Origin: Lutibacter sp. A80
GTDB taxonomy: Bacteria > Bacteroidota > Bacteroidia > Flavobacteriales > Flavobacteriaceae
Length of the DNA stretch: 64,000 nt
Direction of reading: 5' to 3'
Assembly (NCBI RefSeq): GCF_022429645.1
Contig: NZ_CP092480.1
Location: 3,268,501 to 3,332,500 of the forward strand
Below are positions 8,945-18,100 of this stretch, in pieces; position 1 is the first letter of the stretch; each line of letters starts with the position of its first letter. Under the pieces are notes generated by a model. That model worked only from the letters and a program-made list of their open reading frames with translations, did not search any database and was not told the DNA's origin. The position numbers and the translations under genes were made by a program.

Positions 8945-10204
8945 TTAATCTTCAAATTCTTCTTTTAATATTTTTTGAACTTCTAGAATAGTTTCCTCTT
9001 CTAAATCAGTTCTTTTTAAAAGTTCAGCTACATCTTTTTCAAGTACACTACGTGCTGTATCTAAACCTATCTTTTTAAATTCTTGAATTATCCAAGCTTC
9101 AATTTCATCGGAGAATTCAGTTAATTCTACATCGTCTTCAGCTTCAACACCTTCGCGTTGTACGTCTAATTCGAAGCCTGTTAATTGAGCTGCTAGGCGA
9201 ATGTTTACACCATTTTTACCAATTGCTTTAGAAACTTCTTCTGGTAATAAAAATACGTCAACTCTTCCTTTTTTGCCATCTTCTCTACCTTCTTCTTCAT
9301 GAATTTTCATAGAAACAACTTTGGCAGGGCTTAATGCTCTAGAAATAAATAGTTGTGTGTTTTTTGTATAATTAATTACATCAATATTTTCGTTTCCTAA
9401 TTCACGAACAATTCCGTGTATACGAGAACCTTTCATACCTACACAAGCTCCAACTGGGTCAATTCTATCGTCGTAAGAATCTACTGCTACTTTCGCTTTT
9501 TCTCCTGGAATTCTAGCAACACCTTCTATAGTAATTAAACCGTCGAATACTTCTGGAATTTCTTGCTCAAATAATTTTTCTAAAAATTGAGGTGAAGTTC
9601 TAGATAATATTATAACAGGTTTGTTACCACGTAATTCTACTGTTTTAATGATACCACGAACTGATTCTCCTTTTCTAAAATAATCTGAACGAATTTGTTC
9701 GCTTTTTGGTAAAACAATTTCGTTTCCATCATCATCTAGTAATATAATTGCGTTGTGGCGAATGTGGTGTACTTCGGCACTGTAAATATCTCCTTCTAAT
9801 TCTTTAAAATGTTTGAACGTATTTGTACTATCGTGTTCGTGTATTTTTGAAATAAGGTTTTGACGTAATGCTAAAATTGCTCTTCTTCCTAAATCAATTA
9901 ATTTTACTTCTTCAGAAACGTCTTCTCCAATTTCAAAATCAGGCTCAATTAGTCTTGCTTCTGAAAGTTCTATTTCTTCATTATCATCTTCAGACATTCC
10001 ATCAGCTACAACAACTCTATTTCTCCATATTTCTAAATCACCTTTATCTGGGTTAATAATAATATCAAAGTTATCATCAGATCCAAATTTTCTTTTTAAA
10101 GCAGCTCTAAATACTTCTTCAAGTATTGACATTAGCGTAACTCTATCTATGTTTTTATCTCCTTTAAACTCTGAAAATGATTCAATTAATGCTAAATTTT
10201 CCAT
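8945..10204 (-). CDS. nusA: Transcription termination/antitermination factor NusA
   Basis: 419 residues, shorter than the E. coli protein because the C-terminal acidic repeats are reduced. It binds RNA polymerase and affects pausing, termination and antitermination. Visible parts: NusA N-terminal domain (residues 1-~125), S1 domain (~135-200), and KH1 and KH2 with the GACVGMKGSRI segment near 253 and KAIGKNGVNIRLA near 325. A short helical C-terminus (~360-419) is Glu-rich and resembles a single helix-hairpin region. It lies 12 bp after rimP. In other bacteria NusA regulates its own operon, which matters for the hairpin in the rimP leader. Confidence 0.96.
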   Translation of the reverse strand: MENLALIESFSEFKGDKNIDRVTLMSILEEVFRAALKRKFGSDDNFDIIINPDKGDLEIWRNRVVVADGMSEDDNEEIELSEARLIEPDFEIGEDVSEEVKLIDLGRRAILALRQNLISKIHEHDSTNTFKHFKELEGDIYSAEVHHIRHNAIILLDDDGNEIVLPKSEQIRSDYFRKGESVRGIIKTVELRGNKPVIILSRTSPQFLEKLFEQEIPEVFDGLITIEGVARIPGEKAKVAVDSYDDRIDPVGACVGMKGSRIHGIVRELGNENIDVINYTKNTQLFISRALSPAKVVSMKIHEEEGREDGKKGRVDVFLLPEEVSKAIGKNGVNIRLAAQLTGFELDVQREGVEAEDDVELTEFSDEIEAWIIQEFKKIGLDTARSVLEKDVAELLKRTDLEEETILEVQKILKEEFED

Positions 10205-10216
10205 GCATTCATTTTA

Positions 10217-10681
10217 TTAAAATATTACTTTCACCTTTGCTTCTAAAATATCCACAAAAGGTATTATTGCTTTTTTTATAACTGTAACTTTTCCTTTACC
10301 TATTGGTTTTGGTTCACGTGCTTTCCACTCTAGCTCAATATCCTCTTCATTTACGTTGTTAAGTTTTCCTTCAACTGTAGAATTATCTTTTAACTTAACT
10401 TGTAATGTACGATCTATATTTTTTATGTATTGTCGTTTTATCTTTAGAGGGTTTGCTATGTCTGGAGATGTTACTTCTAAAGAAAAATCTTCTTCTTCTC
10501 TATCTAAGTTATGTTCTACGGCTCGGCTAATTCGTATGCATTCGTTTAGAGCAATACCATTATCACCATCTACTTCAACATAAATTTTATTGTCCGGTAA
10601 AAATTTAAGATCAATTAAAAATAACTCTGGGTTTTCTTCTATTGCTTGATCTACTAAATTTATAATTTTATTTTTATCCAT
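10217..10681 (-). CDS. rimP: Ribosome maturation factor RimP
   Basis: 154 residues, typical. RimP assists assembly of the 30S subunit. The N-terminal alpha/beta domain contains VEVDGDNGIALNECIRISRA (about residues 32-51) and the family hallmark EVTSPDIANPLK (the usual form is EVSSPGLDRPL) near 68; the C-terminal part is the small SH3-like domain. First gene of the leftward rimP-nusA-infB operon. Its start lies ten bases after the U tract of a strong GC-rich hairpin, suggesting regulation by premature termination or by mRNA structure. Confidence 0.95.
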   Translation of the reverse strand: MDKNKIINLVDQAIEENPELFLIDLKFLPDNKIYVEVDGDNGIALNECIRISRAVEHNLDREEEDFSLEVTSPDIANPLKIKRQYIKNIDRTLQVKLKDNSTVEGKLNNVNEEDIELEWKAREPKPIGKGKVTVIKKAIIPFVDILEAKVKVIF

Positions 10682-10690
10682 TTATTTTAT

Positions 10691-10716
10691 AAAAAGAGGG
10701 GACCTTACGTCCCCTC
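10691..10716 (-). promoter_or_regulatory. Attenuator-like hairpin in the rimP-nusA-infB leader
   Basis: Read leftward, the leader carries a perfect 8-bp stem, GAGGGGAC and GTCCCCTC (10696-10716), with a five-base loop GTAAG, followed at once by U5 (10691-10695) and then, ten bases on, the rimP ATG. This is the architecture of an intrinsic terminator inside a leader and the most GC-rich short stretch in the neighbourhood. Regulation is inferred, not shown. Confidence 0.6.
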
Positions 10717-10744
10717 CAATCCTCAATTCTGTAATAATTCGATG

Positions 10745-10752
10745 CAAATATA
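10745..10752 (-). promoter_or_regulatory. -7 box of the rimP operon
   Basis: TATATTTG read leftward. Transcription would begin near 10741, giving a leader of about 60 nt that includes the GC-rich hairpin. Confidence 0.6.
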
Positions 10753-10843
10753 CTAACAATTTTTTAATTATAAAAAATCATTCTTTTTTTAATTTAAAAT
10801 TCTTAACTTTACGTAAAGGCATAGTAATTAATAATATATTTTT

Positions 10844-11677
10844 ATGAAGAGTATTTTAGTTCCAGTTGATTTTTCGAAACAAGCACAATATGCTGCTAAA
10901 GTTGCAGCTTCAATAGCTAAACAAACAAATTCTAAGATTTTTTTATTACACATGTTAGAACTGCCTTCAGGTGTTATTGATCCTACAAGTTTTGGTATGA
11001 CAAATAACGCACCAACTGCATTGTTGTTTTTAAAAAGAGCTCATGAAAAATTTGAAGAGTTTAAAAAGTTGCCTTTTTTAGATGGTTTAGAAGTTGAAGA
11101 TTCTGTGCATTTTCATAAAGCTTATGAAGGTATTTTAAGCGAAAGTAAAAAACAACAGGTTGATTTAATTGTAATGGGGTCTCAAGGAGCTTCCGGTCTT
11201 GAAGAAATTTTAATTGGTTCAAATACAGAGAAAGTTGTTAGAAATTCTAAAATTCCAGTTTTAGTTGTAAAAAATGATATTGATGATTTTAAAATTAAAA
11301 ATATTGTTTTTGCTTCTAATTTTAAGGTAGAATATAGATCCGCTTTTCAAAGAATATTAGATTTTACACTGTTATTTAATGCTCAATTGCACTTATTAAA
11401 AATTAATACAATTCATAATTTTGAAACAACAAAAGATTCTAGTGAAGCAATAAAGAATTTTATTGATGGTTTTGATTTGGGAGACGATTTTTCACTAAAT
11501 ATTTATAACGATATTTCTGTAGAATCTGGCGTACTTAATTTTTCAAAATTAATTGAAGCAGACGCTATTGTGCTAAACACACACGGACGAAAAGGTTTGG
11601 CATACTTATTTAATGGAAGTATTGGCGAAGATTTAGCAAACCACGCCAATTTACCAGTAGTTACATTTAAATTGTAA
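10844..11677 (+). CDS. Tandem universal stress protein
   Basis: 277 residues with two UspA-like domains: residues 1-~145 and ~150-277. The first begins KSILVPVDFSKQA and ends with the ATP-binding pattern G-2x-G-9x-G-S, seen as GSQGASGLEEILIGS near 127. The second has NTHGRKGLAYLFNGS near 245, where the first Gly of the pattern is Asn, so only the first domain looks fully competent for ATP binding. These cytosolic proteins accumulate under stress in many bacteria; the precise role here is unknown. It is convergent with nadE, the stops lying four bases apart. Confidence 0.9.
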   Translation: MKSILVPVDFSKQAQYAAKVAASIAKQTNSKIFLLHMLELPSGVIDPTSFGMTNNAPTALLFLKRAHEKFEEFKKLPFLDGLEVEDSVHFHKAYEGILSESKKQQVDLIVMGSQGASGLEEILIGSNTEKVVRNSKIPVLVVKNDIDDFKIKNIVFASNFKVEYRSAFQRILDFTLLFNAQLHLLKINTIHNFETTKDSSEAIKNFIDGFDLGDDFSLNIYNDISVESGVLNFSKLIEADAIVLNTHGRKGLAYLFNGSIGEDLANHANLPVVTFKL

Positions 11678-11681
11678 TATT

Positions 11682-12470
11682 TTATTTTAATTCTTTTGGT
11701 ATTTTACAAACGGGTATAGCTACCATTTTGTGTTTGTTGGCATTGTTTCTGTTTTTATAAATAGAAAAAATTTCTTTTTCTCTATTTTCAAAATCATTAA
11801 TAGTTTTGCCTAATTCTGCTTGATTCATAGCCCATTCTAGTTCATTATAACTTGCTCCAATCTGATCTTCATCAGTTCTGCTATCTCCAAATAAACCATC
11901 AGTAGGTGCCGCTTTTTGTATGCTTGTAGGTACGCCTAAAAATTCAGCAATTTTATAAACTTCAGATTTCATTAAATCGGCAATAGGACTTAAATCTACA
12001 CCACCATCTCCATATTTTGTAAAAAAACCAACGCCAAAATCTTCAACTTTATTACCAGTTCCAGCAACTAAATATCCATAAAGACCTGCAAAATAGTATA
12101 ATGTAGTCATACGTAATCTAGCTCGTGTATTTGCTAAAGACATATTTACTGTAGCTGTATTTTCAATAGTTGGTACAACAGATTTAAATTCTTCAAATGA
12201 AGTTGTTAAATTCACCACAGTTGAATTCACATTTTTAAAATTATTTTTTAAATGTAAAATATGTTCTTTTGCTCTAGAAACTTGGTTTTCTCCTTGGTGA
12301 ATTGGCATTTCTACACATAAAACTGGAAATCCAGTTTTAGCACATAGTGTAGATGTAACTGCAGAATCTATTCCTCCAGAAATCCCAATTACAAATCCAT
12401 TTACTTTTGCACTTGTTGCGTATTCTTTTAACCATTCAACAATATGTTCAACAACTTTTTCAGTATTCAT
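11682..12470 (-). CDS. nadE: NAD+ synthase (ammonia-dependent type)
   Basis: 262 residues, the short form without the N-terminal glutaminase domain. It adenylates and amidates nicotinate adenine dinucleotide to NAD+, using ammonia. The PP-loop is SGGIDSAV (about residues 31-38); TRARLRMTTLYYFA near 116, GTGNKVEDFGVGFFTKYGDGG near 138 and ADLMKSEVY near 165 are the conserved substrate and ATP-binding blocks. It is divergent from gldB, with 60 bp between the two ATGs. Confidence 0.95.
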   Translation of the reverse strand: MNTEKVVEHIVEWLKEYATSAKVNGFVIGISGGIDSAVTSTLCAKTGFPVLCVEMPIHQGENQVSRAKEHILHLKNNFKNVNSTVVNLTTSFEEFKSVVPTIENTATVNMSLANTRARLRMTTLYYFAGLYGYLVAGTGNKVEDFGVGFFTKYGDGGVDLSPIADLMKSEVYKIAEFLGVPTSIQKAAPTDGLFGDSRTDEDQIGASYNELEWAMNQAELGKTINDFENREKEIFSIYKNRNNANKHKMVAIPVCKIPKELK

Positions 12471-12530
12471 AATTAAACTTTTTTAGTAATTTTAGCGTTC
12501 TTAAATAAAGAAGCGTAAATATATAAATTA

Positions 12531-13490
12531 ATGAATAAAATTTTAATACTGTTATCAGTTTTATTAGTAAGTATTTCTTGTAAAAAAGAAATGAAGATTA
12601 ATGTAGATGTTTCAAATATTAATGTAGATGTTGAAATTGATAGGTTTGAACAGCTATTTTACACTACAACAGCTAACTCTTTACCTAAAATAAAAAGTAA
12701 ATATCCTTATTTATTTCCGGTTTATAATTCAGATAGTATTTGGTTAGAGAAAATTAATAATAAGGATGAAATTGAACTTTTTAAAAAAACACAAGAGGTT
12801 TTTGGAGATTTTAAGGATCAAAAATTAGAAATTGAAACTTTATTTAAGCATATAAAATATTATGATAGTAGTTTTAAATCTCCTAAAATTATTACGTTGG
12901 TTACAGATTTAGATTATGAAAGTAAAGTAATATATGCCGATAGTTTATTGTTTGTTTCTTTAGATATGTATTTAGGTAAAGATAATCCGATGTATATTGA
13001 TTTTCCTGCATATATTTCTCGAAATTTTGAAAAATCACAATTGGTAGTAGATATTGCTGCAGAAATAAGTAAAAAACATATTAATCCAGCTAGAAAAAGG
13101 CAATTTCTGGATATTATAATTAATGAGGGTAAACGAATGTATTTAATTGAAAGTTACCTTCCAAACCATTCAAAATCTAGTTTGATAGGGTATACACCTG
13201 TTGAATATCAATGGGCTGAAGCTAATGAATCTGGAATCTGGAAATATTTTATTGAAAATAAATTGTTGTATAGTTCGGATTCTGATTTAAGGGCGCGTTT
13301 TATAGATAAAGCACCTTTTTCTAAATTTTTTATAGATATAGATAAAGAAACTCCAGGAAGTATTGGTGTTTGGTTAGGTTGGCAAATTGTAAAAGCTTAT
13401 ATGAATAATAATAATGTAACTTTGCAGCAATTATTGCATACTAATGCAGATGAAATTTTTAACAAATCTAGATACAAACCAAAAAAATAA
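12531..13490 (+). CDS. gldB: Gliding motility lipoprotein GldB
   Basis: 319 residues. A lipoprotein signal peptide is visible: hydrophobic residues 4-13 and a lipobox with Cys17 followed by KKE. GldB is one of the proteins needed for gliding in Flavobacterium johnsoniae; in many flavobacteria it lies directly before gldC, as here. The body carries family-typical stretches: VEIDRFEQLFY near 34, FPAYISRNFE near 157 and a C-terminal GVWLGWQIVKAYM near 280. The stop overlaps the gldC start in TAATG, implying translational coupling. The biochemical function of GldB is not established. Confidence 0.92.
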   Translation: MNKILILLSVLLVSISCKKEMKINVDVSNINVDVEIDRFEQLFYTTTANSLPKIKSKYPYLFPVYNSDSIWLEKINNKDEIELFKKTQEVFGDFKDQKLEIETLFKHIKYYDSSFKSPKIITLVTDLDYESKVIYADSLLFVSLDMYLGKDNPMYIDFPAYISRNFEKSQLVVDIAAEISKKHINPARKRQFLDIIINEGKRMYLIESYLPNHSKSSLIGYTPVEYQWAEANESGIWKYFIENKLLYSSDSDLRARFIDKAPFSKFFIDIDKETPGSIGVWLGWQIVKAYMNNNNVTLQQLLHTNADEIFNKSRYKPKK

Positions 13491-13825
13491 TGGCAGTAAA
13501 ACATACATCAAAAATAGAATTTACAGTTGGCTTAGATGAAAATAAAGTTCCTGAAAAATTACATTGGAATGCTGAAGAAGGAGGTATAACTAATGAAGAA
13601 GCTAAAGCTTTAATGATTTCTGTTTGGGATCCAAATACAAAAGATACTTTAAGAATGGATTTGTGGACAAAAGATATGCCTATTGATGAAATGAAACAGT
13701 TTTTTCATCAAACATTAGTTTCTATGGCCAATACATTTGAAAATGCTACAAACGATGATAAAATGGCTGCAACTATGCGTGATTTTTGTGATTATTTTGC
13801 TGAAAAATTAGAATTAAAGAAGTAG
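13490..13825 (+). CDS. gldC: Gliding motility protein GldC
   Basis: 111 residues, cytosolic, no signal peptide. Characteristic segments are KIEFTVGLDENKVPEKLHWN near the N-terminus and MISVWDPNTKDTLRMDLWTK in the middle. It starts inside the gldB stop codon (TAATG), so the pair is translationally coupled. GldC is associated with gliding in F. johnsoniae and is conserved even in non-gliding members; its molecular action is unknown. The 100 bp that follow, before the convergent folK-dck gene, hold only a weak hairpin (TTAATC/GATTAA). Confidence 0.92.
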   Translation: MAVKHTSKIEFTVGLDENKVPEKLHWNAEEGGITNEEAKALMISVWDPNTKDTLRMDLWTKDMPIDEMKQFFHQTLVSMANTFENATNDDKMAATMRDFCDYFAEKLELKK

Positions 13826-13925
13826 AAGAGGAGTTATAGCCTTAATCTTGTTTACTAACCTTAACTTGGATTAAGCCACAATTTTGGTTGAAGTTTTGCC
13901 TAGAACTAAAAACTGTTGACTACAA

Positions 13926-15056
13926 TTAGTAATCGCAATTATTTATGGTTTTTAAAATAGCAGCATAATCTTCAGGACTGTTTAGAAAATCTTTGTCTGA
14001 AACATCAATAATTAAGGTATTTAATTTTTTTTCGGTTTTAATAAAGGTATTGTATCCATTATGAATTTTATCTAAATATTCTGGAGCAATATTTTGTTCA
14101 TAATCTCTACCGCGATTTTTAATATTTTCTAATAAACGTGGTGTGTTTTGGTATAAATAAATGTATAAATCTGGTTTGGTAATCTCTTTATACATAATGT
14201 CAAACATTTTTCTATATAAAAAGTACTCGTCTTTTTGTAAGGTTACTTGAGCAAAAATTAATGATTTAAAAATATAATAATCGGAAACTATAAAGTTTTT
14301 GAACAAATCAAATTGAGCTAAATCATCTGATAATTGTTGGTAGCGGTCTGCTAAAAAACTCATTTCTAAAGGAAATGCATAACGTTCGTTATCCTTATAA
14401 AACTTAGGTAAAAACGGATTGTCTGCAAAACGTTCTAAAACTTTTTTAGCATTAAAATCTTCGGCAATCATATTTGTCAATGTGGTTTTACCAGCACCAA
14501 TATTCCCTTCAATAGCAATGTAATTATATTTTTCTGATATTGAAATTGGCCGTATAAGATTTAAAGTTGTTTTTTCTATTTCACTAGTATCTGTAGCGTT
14601 TTTAGAAAGTGTTTTAATATGTTGTTTTTCAATAGGATGTATAAGGTTTGGTGCAATTTCAGCTAAAGGAATTAGTACAAACTTTCTGCTTAACATTTCT
14701 TTGTGTGGAACAGTAAGGTCTTTTGAAAATATTATTTCATCATCAAATAATAAAATGTCAATATCTATTGGTCTAGCTTTATATTCAGTGCTTGTATTTG
14801 GTTTTCGGCCTAAAAGCATTTCAATTTTATGAATTGATTCTAATAAATTTTCAGGATTTAAACCAGTAGATACGGTAATGCAAATATTGTAAAAATCGTC
14901 GCTTTTAAAACCCCATGATGCAGTTTTGTAAACTGATGAAATTTTAGAGATTGTACCAATTTTTTCAGCGATTAAATTAATAGCTTCTTGTAAATTTTTA
15001 AGTTTAGCACCTTGGTTGCTTCCCAGAGAAAGATATGTTGTTCTTAATATTTTCAT
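13926..15056 (-). CDS. folK: FolK-deoxynucleoside kinase fusion
   Basis: 376 residues made of two enzymes. Residues 1-~160 are 6-hydroxymethyl-7,8-dihydropterin pyrophosphokinase: LSLGSNQG near residue 10 and the Asp pair in ARPIDIDILLFDDE near 93. Residues ~180-376 are a deoxynucleoside kinase: P-loop EGNIGAGKTT near 183, ERFADNPFLPKFY near 207, the DRY segment near 237, and a C-terminal lid region with several Arg. So one polypeptide joins folate synthesis with deoxynucleoside salvage. This fusion is, to my knowledge, recurrent in Flavobacteriia; the benefit is unclear, but thyA and folA about 6 kb away sit in the same metabolic area. It is divergent from sppA. Confidence 0.92.
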   Translation of the reverse strand: MKILRTTYLSLGSNQGAKLKNLQEAINLIAEKIGTISKISSVYKTASWGFKSDDFYNICITVSTGLNPENLLESIHKIEMLLGRKPNTSTEYKARPIDIDILLFDDEIIFSKDLTVPHKEMLSRKFVLIPLAEIAPNLIHPIEKQHIKTLSKNATDTSEIEKTTLNLIRPISISEKYNYIAIEGNIGAGKTTLTNMIAEDFNAKKVLERFADNPFLPKFYKDNERYAFPLEMSFLADRYQQLSDDLAQFDLFKNFIVSDYYIFKSLIFAQVTLQKDEYFLYRKMFDIMYKEITKPDLYIYLYQNTPRLLENIKNRGRDYEQNIAPEYLDKIHNGYNTFIKTEKKLNTLIIDVSDKDFLNSPEDYAAILKTINNCDY

Positions 15057-15096
15057 AAACTGAGTACAAAGAAAAGAAAAGTATTATTTAAAAATA

Positions 15097-15104
15097 TATC
15101 TTTG
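15097..15104 (+). promoter_or_regulatory. -7 box of sppA
   Basis: TATCTTTG matches TAnnTTTG and lies 50 bases before the sppA ATG. Confidence 0.5.
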
Positions 15105-15154
15105 TAGCTCAACTTATAAACATTTAAGTTTTTTTAATATAAAACGTATAGTTC

Positions 15155-16909
15155 ATGAAATTTTTAAGAAATTTACTAGCCTCAATTTTTGGTACATTTA
15201 TAGCTTTAGGTATTATTTTTATGCTATTTATTTTAATTGCCTCTATTGCTTCTGAAAGTGAAAAGGTGGCTGTTAAAAATAATTCAGTTTTAGAAATTAA
15301 ATTAGATGGTGTTATTAAAGATTATGCTCCAAAGAGTGATAATCCTTTTGATGAGGTGTTTGGGTTTAACGAAGATAAAATGGGTTTAAATGAAATTTTA
15401 AATGCCATTGAAAATGCTACAACAGATGCTAATATAAAAGGTGTTAGTTTGCAACTTTCGAATATTAATGGTGGTATTGCTCAAACGCAAGCAATAAGAA
15501 ATGCGCTTCTAGAGTTTAAAGAATCGGGTAAGTTTATAAATTCGTATGCAGATATGTACGATCAACAGAGTTACTATTTATGCTCTGTAGCAGATTCTAT
15601 TTTTGTTAATTCCTTTGGAGCGGTAGATTTTAAAGGGCTGTCTTCAGAAGTTTTATATTATAAAGATGTTCAATATAAAACAGGTGTAAAAATGGAAGTT
15701 ATTCGCCATGGAAAGTATAAGAGTGCTGTAGAACCGTTTTTATATGACAAAATGAGCGATAATAATAGAGCTCAGATTACTTCATTTTTGACTTCTATTT
15801 GGAATGAAATGTTACAAGATATTTCTGAAAGTAGAAATAAAACCATTGAAGAATTAAATACAATTGCAGATAATTTACTAACAAGAAATGCAGATTTGGC
15901 ACTTGAAAATGATATGGTAGATGGAGCAATTTATTTTGATGAATATACAGCTAAACTTAAAGAAGCTGTAGGTATCTCTACTGAAGATAAACTAAATAAA
16001 ATTACATTAAAAGATTATATTTCTACGGGAAAAGGGCGTTTAAAATCTTCAGCAAGTAATAAAATTGCTGTAATTTATGCGCAAGGTGAAATTATATATG
16101 GTAAAGGTGATGAAAATTATATTGGTCCTGAATTAATTATTAACGCCTTAAGAAAAGCTGTAGATGATAAAAATACAAAAGCTATTGTTTTAAGAGTAAA
16201 TTCACCGGGAGGAAGTGCTTTAACAAGTGAATTAATATGGAGAGAATTAGAATTAGCTAGTCAAAAACTTCCAATTGTTGTTTCTATGGGGAACGTAGCT
16301 GCTTCTGGTGGTTATTATATAGCTTGTAATGCCGATTTAATTTTCGCTGAACCTACTACTATTACTGGATCTATTGGTGTTTTTGGAGTGTTGCCAAATA
16401 TTAGTGAATTAGCTGATAATATTGGTATTAATGCAGAACAAGTAAGTACTAATAAAAGTGCTAATTACAGTGTTTTTGAACCAATGACAGATGCTTTTAG
16501 AACTGTTACACAAGAAGGTGTTGAGCAAGTTTATACTACATTTTTAGAAAGAGTAGCAGAAGGTAGAGGTATGTTAGTTAATCAGGTTGATAGTATTGCA
16601 CAGGGTAGAGTTTGGACCGGAGTTGAGGCTGTTGAAAAGGGATTGGTAGATAAACTAGGTAATTTAGACGATGCAGTTGCGCAAGCAGCAGAATTAGCTG
16701 ATGTTATAGATTACAAAGTGCGAAATTATCCAAGTTATAAACTAGATTTTGAAGATAGATTTAATAGTTTTCCATTTGCAAATTCAAAAGAAAAATTAAT
16801 TATTGAAGAGTTAGGAGAAGAGAATTATAAAATTTATCAAAATATAAAGCAATTGTCTACATTAAAAGGAATTCAGGCAAGAGCTCCTTTTGTATTAAAT
16901 ATTAGATAA
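15155..16909 (+). CDS. sppA: Signal peptide peptidase SppA, long (67K) type
   Basis: 584 residues, the double-domain form. One membrane segment (about residues 10-31) anchors it with the body outside the cytoplasm. SppA degrades signal peptides left in the membrane after cleavage. The catalytic Lys lies in the N-terminal half ([12 protein letters not shown] near 187) and the nucleophile Ser in the C-terminal half ([20 protein letters not shown] near 388), the expected Ser/Lys dyad. [13 protein letters not shown] near 350 forms part of the oxyanion region. It probably has its own promoter and ends before a strong palindromic terminator shared with the convergent araC-type gene. Confidence 0.95.
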   Translation: MKFLRNLLASIFGTFIALGIIFMLFILIASIASESEKVAVKNNSVLEIKLDGVIKDYAPKSDNPFDEVFGFNEDKMGLNEILNAIENATTDANIKGVSLQLSNINGGIAQTQAIRNALLEFKESGKFINSYADMYDQQSYYLCSVADSIFVNSFGAVDFKGLSSEVLYYKDVQYKTGVKMEVIRHGKYKSAVEPFLYDKMSDNNRAQITSFLTSIWNEMLQDISESRNKTIEELNTIADNLLTRNADLALENDMVDGAIYFDEYTAKLKEAVGISTEDKLNKITLKDYISTGKGRLKSSASNKIAVIYAQGEIIYGKGDENYIGPELIINALRKAVDDKNTKAIVLRVNSPGGSALTSELIWRELELASQKLPIVVSMGNVAASGGYYIACNADLIFAEPTTITGSIGVFGVLPNISELADNIGINAEQVSTNKSANYSVFEPMTDAFRTVTQEGVEQVYTTFLERVAEGRGMLVNQVDSIAQGRVWTGVEAVEKGLVDKLGNLDDAVAQAAELADVIDYKVRNYPSYKLDFEDRFNSFPFANSKEKLIIEELGEENYKIYQNIKQLSTLKGIQARAPFVLNIR

Positions 16910-16951
16910 ATACGTAAATAATACAGGTACAAAAGTTAGAAAAATTGTAAT

Positions 16952-17005
16952 TATTATTAAGTAAATAGGTGTATTGCATACAATACACCTATTTACTTAA
17001 TAATA
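16952..17005. terminator. Perfect 25-bp-arm palindrome, bidirectional terminator
   Basis: Arms at 16952-16976 and 16981-17005 are perfect reverse complements (core AAGTAAATAGGTGTATTG) around the four-base loop CATA. It sits between the convergent sppA and araC-type genes. There is no T tract, so it may act as a stem-only terminator or as a 3'-end stabiliser. Confidence 0.65.
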
Positions 17006-17024
17006 TATGTAGTTTTAAAATAGT

Positions 17025-17903
17025 TTATTTTTGAACCAATAATTTTTTCATTTCATTTCTATATTTTAAAGGACTACTTCCAGTAAATTTTTTGAATAGT
17101 TTGTTGAAATGAGAGAAATTATTAAATCCACTTTCGAAGCAAATTTCTGTAATACTCGAATGGTTTTCAGCGAGTAATTTTGTTGCGTGTACAATTCTAA
17201 ATTCATTTACAAATTGCGTAAATGTTTTATTTGTAGATTTTTTAAAGTACCTACAAAATGCTGGTACTGTCATACTAACTTTTTCAGCAATCTCATCTAA
17301 AGGAATAGGTCTTTTAAAGTTAGAATTTACAAATGCAAAAATAATATCTATCTTATTATTATCTTGAGGTTCAATTTCAAAAGCAAAACCGTCAACATTT
17401 AATAATGAATAGTTTTTAGTGTGTGCTAAATCTTTTAAAATTTCTAAAAAATGAATAATTCTATCCATTCCTTCATAATCAGCTAACTTTTCTATTTTCG
17501 GACCAATTATTTTTTTTGCTTCAACATTAAATAAGATTCCTTTCTTAGCTTTAATAAATAAAGACTTAACAAATTGCATTTCAGGTAGTTCAACAAAATC
17601 TTTTCCTAAGAAATCTTCTTTAAATTGAATTATTGTTTCTGTACCATTAGAGGTAAATCTGTCTGTAAATCCGCTGTGCGGTAAATTAGCTCCAATAAGA
17701 ATTAACTGGCTATTGTTAAAATGTGATAAATGACTTCCAATATGTCTTTTACCATTTGCTTTATTAACGTAAATTAATTCTAATTCAGGATGAAAGTGCC
17801 AAGAAGGTAAAGCATCAATAACATTTTTGTTATGTTGTTTTATCCGAATTGAACTTCCAAATTCTGGATTTAATTTTTTAAATGTGGGTTTTGTATTTTT
17901 CAT
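17025..17903 (-). CDS. AraC-family transcriptional regulator
   Basis: 292 residues from the ATG at 17903; a longer open frame from 17939 would add an implausible hydrophobic 12-residue extension and would cross the predicted promoter. Residues ~25-110 look like a cupin-type ligand domain (WHFHPELELIYV near 38). The C-terminal ~100 residues are the two-helix-turn-helix AraC domain (IPLDEIAEKVSMTVPAFCRYF near 200, ITEICFESGFNNFSHFNKLFK near 249, then GSSPLKYRNEM). The ligand is unknown. It is divergent from the first of the three tandem secreted-protein units, 197 bp away, making those units candidate targets. Confidence 0.88.
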   Translation of the reverse strand: MKNTKPTFKKLNPEFGSSIRIKQHNKNVIDALPSWHFHPELELIYVNKANGKRHIGSHLSHFNNSQLILIGANLPHSGFTDRFTSNGTETIIQFKEDFLGKDFVELPEMQFVKSLFIKAKKGILFNVEAKKIIGPKIEKLADYEGMDRIIHFLEILKDLAHTKNYSLLNVDGFAFEIEPQDNNKIDIIFAFVNSNFKRPIPLDEIAEKVSMTVPAFCRYFKKSTNKTFTQFVNEFRIVHATKLLAENHSSITEICFESGFNNFSHFNKLFKKFTGSSPLKYRNEMKKLLVQK

Positions 17904-17915
17904 GTTTGTTATATA

Positions 17916-17923
17916 CAAATGTA
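17916..17923 (-). promoter_or_regulatory. -7 box of the AraC-type gene
   Basis: TACATTTG read leftward, twelve bases before the chosen ATG at 17903; it would exclude the longer start at 17939 from the mRNA. Confidence 0.55.
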
Positions 17924-18063
17924 AAAATAAATAAATCAATCATTCTATTTAGATTTAATATGTTTATATTCTAAATTAACTCTAAAAAGTTAACAATTAA
18001 TTAACAGTTAAAATAGGATATAAATATGGAAAATGAGAGGTATTTTAAACATATAATCTGCCA

Positions 18064-18071
18064 TACATTTG
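18064..18071 (+). promoter_or_regulatory. Promoter of secreted-protein copy 1
   Basis: TACATTTG matches the -7 consensus and is identical in all three copies, as is the ~70 bp around it. Repeated TTAAC half-sites (AGTTAACAATTAATTAAC) lie about 70 bp upstream and could be an operator. Confidence 0.6.
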
Positions 18072-18100
18072 TCCCATACTAATTAATAAATTATTGAATT

